Assembly (NCBI RefSeq): GCF_014649395.1
Contig: NZ_BMSY01000002.1
Span: 248,001-312,000, forward strand
DNA: 64,000 bases
Direction: 5' to 3'
Origin: Streptomyces aureoverticillatus
GTDB taxonomy: Bacteria; Actinomycetota; Actinomycetes; Streptomycetales; Streptomycetaceae
Position 1 is the first letter of the stretch. Each line of letters starts with the position of its first letter. The notes under the pieces are model-generated. The model was given only the letters and a program-made list of their open reading frames with translations, made no database searches and was not told the DNA's origin. Shown in pieces: positions 61,790 to 64,000 of this stretch. The translations under genes were made by a program, and so were the position numbers.

Positions 61790-61951
61790 GCGCCCCGTCA
61801 GGGGCGCGGGGAACTGCGCGACCAGCCACGGCGGTCCCGCGCCCGCCGATGGCGCGGCATCGGGCAGACGCGTCTGCCGGGCCCCACGCCGTCGGCCTCC
61901 GCGGGCCGTCGTCGGTTGCTCGCGCAGTTCCCCGCGCCCCTTACGGGGCGC
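61790..61951. repeat. 32-bp inverted repeat pair, second dispersed family
   Basis: Arms 61790-61821 and 61920-61951 (core cgcgcagttccccgcgcccc) match 31 of 32 positions in inverted orientation. Midway lies the 16-bp perfect palindrome GGCAGACGCGTCTGCC (61863-61878). This fills the 478-bp tig-clpP1 gap together with the ClgR site and the tig terminator. Confidence 0.9.
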
Positions 61952-61989
61952 AGGTCACCGGAACAGACCGCTGGCCCCCCCCTAAAAGA

Positions 61990-62030
61990 CCGCTGGGCCC
62001 CCTGGGACGCGAGTCCCGGGAGCCCAGCGG
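61990..62030 (-). terminator. Terminator of tig
   Basis: A CCGCTGGGC/GCCCAGCGG outer stem and a CTGGGAC/GTCCCGG inner stem are followed on the minus strand by GTCTTTT. Confidence 0.85.
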
Positions 62031-62046
62031 CTTACGGCAGTGGAGG

Positions 62047-63456
62047 TCAGGCGTCCGACTTCTCGCCGTCGGCCTTGTCCGCCTCGGCGGAGGCGTCGGC
62101 GGCGGCCTCGGCCTGCTCACCCTCGACGGAGTCGGCAGCCTCGTCCTCGTCGTCGAGGTCGACGACCTCGCCGTTGGTGTCCTTGACCGTGGCGGCCTCG
62201 ACGACGACCGCGAGGGCCTTGCCGCGGGCGACCTCGCCGACGAGCATCGGCACCTGGCCGCCCTCGACGACGGCCTGGGCGAACTGGTCGGGGCTCATGC
62301 CGGAGGACTGCGCGCGACGCATGAGGTGCTCGGTGAGCTCCTCCTGGTTGACGTTCAGCTTCTCCTTGTTGACGAGCTCGTCGAGGACGAACTGCGTCTT
62401 GATGCCCTTGACCGCCTGCTCGCGGGTCTCGGCGTCGAACTCCTCCTCGGTCTTGCCCTGGATCTCCAGGTACTTCGCGAGGTCGAGGCCCATCTGGCCG
62501 AGCTGGTGGTGCTCCAGGTTGTGCTTGCGGGTGCGGACCTCGTCCTCGAGCAGCTTCTCGGGGACGGGGACCTCGACGAGCTCCAGGAGCTTCTCCAGGA
62601 CGCGCTCCTGGGCCTGCGTGGCCTGGTCGAACTGGCGGGCCGTCTCCAGGCGCTTGCGGCTGTCGGCCTTCAGCTCGTCCAGGGTGTCGAACTCCGACGC
62701 GAGCTGCGCGAAGTCGTCGTCCAGCTCCGGCAGTTCACGCTTGGCGACCTGGGTGACCTTGACGGTGACCTCGGACTCCTTGCCGGCCGCCGAGCCGCCC
62801 TTCAGCTCGGAGGTGAAGGTGGCCTCGCCACCGGCCTCCAGGCCCTTGACGGCGTCGTCGATGCCTTCGAGCAGCTCGCCGGAGCCGATGGTGTACGAGA
62901 CGCCGGAGGCGACCCCGTCCTCCAGGACCTCGCCGTCGACCTTGGCCTCCAGGTCGATCGTCACGACGTCGCCGTCCTCGGCGGGGCGCTCGACCGGGGA
63001 CGTGGAGGCGAAGCGCTCGCGCAGCTCCTCGACGGCCTTGTCGACGTCCTCGTCGGCGATCTCGACCGCGTCGACCTCGACCTCGATGCCGGAGTAGTCC
63101 GGGATCTCGATGGTCGGGCGGATGTCGACCTCGGCGGTGAAGTTGAGGGTCTCGTTGTCCTTCAGCTCGGTGATGTCCACGTCGGGCTGGCCCAGGACGT
63201 TGAGCTCGGCCTCGTTGACCGCCTCGGTGTAGAACTTCGGGAGGGCGTCGTTGACGGCCTCCTCCAGCACGGCACCGCGGCCGAACCGCTGGTCGATGAC
63301 GCGGGCCGGGATCTTGCCCTTGCGGAAGCCCTTCACCGTGACCTGCTGGTTGATCTTCTTGTACGCCGCGTCGAGGCTGTCCTTGAGCTCCTCGAAGGGC
63401 ACCTCGACAGTGAGCCGAACCCGGGTCGGGTTCAGGGTCTCCACGGCGCTCTTCAC
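62047..63456 (-). CDS. tig: Trigger factor
   Basis: 469 aa ribosome-bound chaperone and prolyl isomerase. The ribosome-binding loop is [11 protein letters not shown] near residue 43. A PPIase domain ([16 protein letters not shown]) and a C-terminal chaperone arm follow. The last ~50 residues are an acidic Glu/Asp/Ala tail. GTG start ([14 protein letters not shown]) with AAGGAG 8 bp upstream; the open frame upstream has no family similarity. It is upstream of clpP1P2 and clpX, the conserved order. Confidence 0.97.
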   Translation of the reverse strand: MKSAVETLNPTRVRLTVEVPFEELKDSLDAAYKKINQQVTVKGFRKGKIPARVIDQRFGRGAVLEEAVNDALPKFYTEAVNEAELNVLGQPDVDITELKDNETLNFTAEVDIRPTIEIPDYSGIEVEVDAVEIADEDVDKAVEELRERFASTSPVERPAEDGDVVTIDLEAKVDGEVLEDGVASGVSYTIGSGELLEGIDDAVKGLEAGGEATFTSELKGGSAAGKESEVTVKVTQVAKRELPELDDDFAQLASEFDTLDELKADSRKRLETARQFDQATQAQERVLEKLLELVEVPVPEKLLEDEVRTRKHNLEHHQLGQMGLDLAKYLEIQGKTEEEFDAETREQAVKGIKTQFVLDELVNKEKLNVNQEELTEHLMRRAQSSGMSPDQFAQAVVEGGQVPMLVGEVARGKALAVVVEAATVKDTNGEVVDLDDEDEAADSVEGEQAEAAADASAEADKADGEKSDA

Positions 63457-63526
63457 GGTTCGGTCTCCTTGTGGGCTGACTGCTTGGATTCTGCCCGGTT
63501 GAGAGACACACGGGCACGCAGCTTGC

Positions 63527-63557
63527 ATAGTAACGGCACGCGGGAGCCGACCCACAA
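63527..63557 (-). promoter_or_regulatory. Weak candidate promoter of tig
   Basis: On the minus strand TTGTGG (63552-63557) and TACTAT (63527-63532) are 19 bp apart, about 70 bp upstream of the tig start. Suggestive only; no other feature is visible between tig and the tRNA-Pro. Confidence 0.3.
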
Positions 63558-63639
63558 TGCGATCTTGAAAGACGGACCGCCGGGGCCGTGCGAGCTTCGG
63601 TCCCCGCCGGGAACGGGCCACGGACACGGGGGATCGAGC

Positions 63640-63716
63640 TGGTCGGGGTGGCGGGATTTGAACCCACGGCCTTCCGCTCCCAAAGCGGACGCGCTACCAA
63701 GCTGCGCCACACCCCG
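63640..63716 (-). tRNA. tRNA-Pro(TGG)
   Basis: Cloverleaf on the minus strand: CGGGGTG/CACCCCG acceptor, anticodon stem TCCGC/GCGGA with loop TTTGGGA (anticodon TGG), and T-loop TTCAAAT. A CCA end is encoded at 63640-63642, unlike the tRNA-Ala genes. Confidence 0.97.
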
Positions 63717-63867
63717 TCGGTGCGACACGTAGGGTACATGCCCGCAGGCAGTGCGGCGCCCGCTTATTCGGGGCGCGAAAGGGGGTGTGCGGGGCACGGC
63801 TCCGACCCGCTACGATGCTGTCCGTGCCGCGCACGCTGACCTGCGAAGGGTGTGCTGCGCGAGCTGT

Positions 63868-63938
63868 GCGGGCGTAGCTCAATGGTAGAGCCCTAGTCTT
63901 CCAAACTAGCTACGCGGGTTCGATTCCCGTCGCCCGCT
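63868..63938 (+). tRNA. tRNA-Gly(TCC)
   Basis: Cloverleaf GCGGGCG/CGCCCGC, anticodon stem CTAGT/ACTAG with loop CTTCCAA (anticodon TCC), and T-loop TTCGATT. CCA is not encoded. Confidence 0.97.
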
Positions 63939-63943
63939 CTGTG

Positions 63944-63991
63944 GCCCCGGCCCGGTGTGCAGGTTCTCGCCTGTGCGCCGGGCCGGGGCTT
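63944..63991 (+). terminator. Terminator of tRNA-Gly
   Basis: GCCCCGGCCCGG pairs with CCGGGCCGGGGC and is followed by TTTTT. Confidence 0.9.
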
Positions 63992-64000
63992 TTTCGTGCG

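Overview
The window is high-GC actinobacterial DNA, almost certainly from a Streptomyces chromosome. GC is very high, GTG starts and 4-bp start/stop overlaps are frequent, and the gene order nadD / proA-proB / obg-rpmA-rplU / rne / rodA-pbp2-mreDCB / ndk-folC / valS / clpX-clpP2-clpP1-tig matches what I remember of the S. coelicolor SCO2578-SCO2620 neighbourhood. No prophage, CRISPR array, transposase or secondary-metabolite cluster was seen.

Region by region. (1) 1-3.2 kb: the 3' part of a ferric-reductase-like haem membrane protein, translationally coupled to a NuoF-like flavoprotein fused to a ferredoxin; then tRNA-Ala(GGC). (2) 3.2-7.8 kb: a GT87-type membrane glycosyltransferase, two tiny zinc-binding proteins, an MFS exporter divergent from an XRE/MmyB-like regulator, and a second tRNA-Ala(GGC). 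(3) 7.9-12.1 kb, minus strand: nadD, an LCP-like protein, rsfS and a histidine phosphatase, preceded by two 50-54 aa membrane proteins. (4) 12.2-21.2 kb: an M48 metalloprotease, two related one-TM proteins sharing a cytosolic motif, proA, proB, and a CDP-glycerol glycerophosphotransferase-like wall-polymer enzyme. (5) 21.4-30 kb, minus strand: obgE, rpmA, rplU, a secreted phospholipase D-like protein and a giant RNase E/G. (6) 30-36 kb: two radical-SAM-associated genes separated by an unusual repeat membrane protein, then a CYTH-CHAD protein. (7) 36-45 kb: the elongation/spore-wall cluster rodA, PBP2, mreD, mreC, mreB, followed by ndk, a DUF4233 gene and folC.

(8) 45.1-53.6 kb is the most accessory-looking part. 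It holds a second, N-terminally shorter MreB/Mbl-like actin, an orphan NarL-type sensor kinase, a three-gene unit (2-TM protein, soluble PAS kinase, OmpR regulator), a UDP-GlcNAc 2-epimerase gene bracketed by ~75-bp inverted repeats, and a processive GT2. It is rich in dispersed and tandem repeats. From memory folC and valS are neighbours in S. coelicolor, so this block looks like an insertion; a link to a regulated surface polysaccharide or cell-shape function is my inference. (9) 53.6-64 kb: valS, two tandem paralogous PGQY-rich one-TM proteins, clpX, clpP2-clpP1 with a consensus-matching ClgR site, tig, tRNA-Pro(TGG) and tRNA-Gly(TCC).

Much of the window serves growth and envelope construction: the Mre/RodA/PBP2 machine, LCP-like and TagF-like wall-polymer proteins, a GT87 and a GT2. 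It also carries ribosome and RNA quality functions (RsfS, Obg, L21, L27, RNase E, trigger factor, ClpXP).
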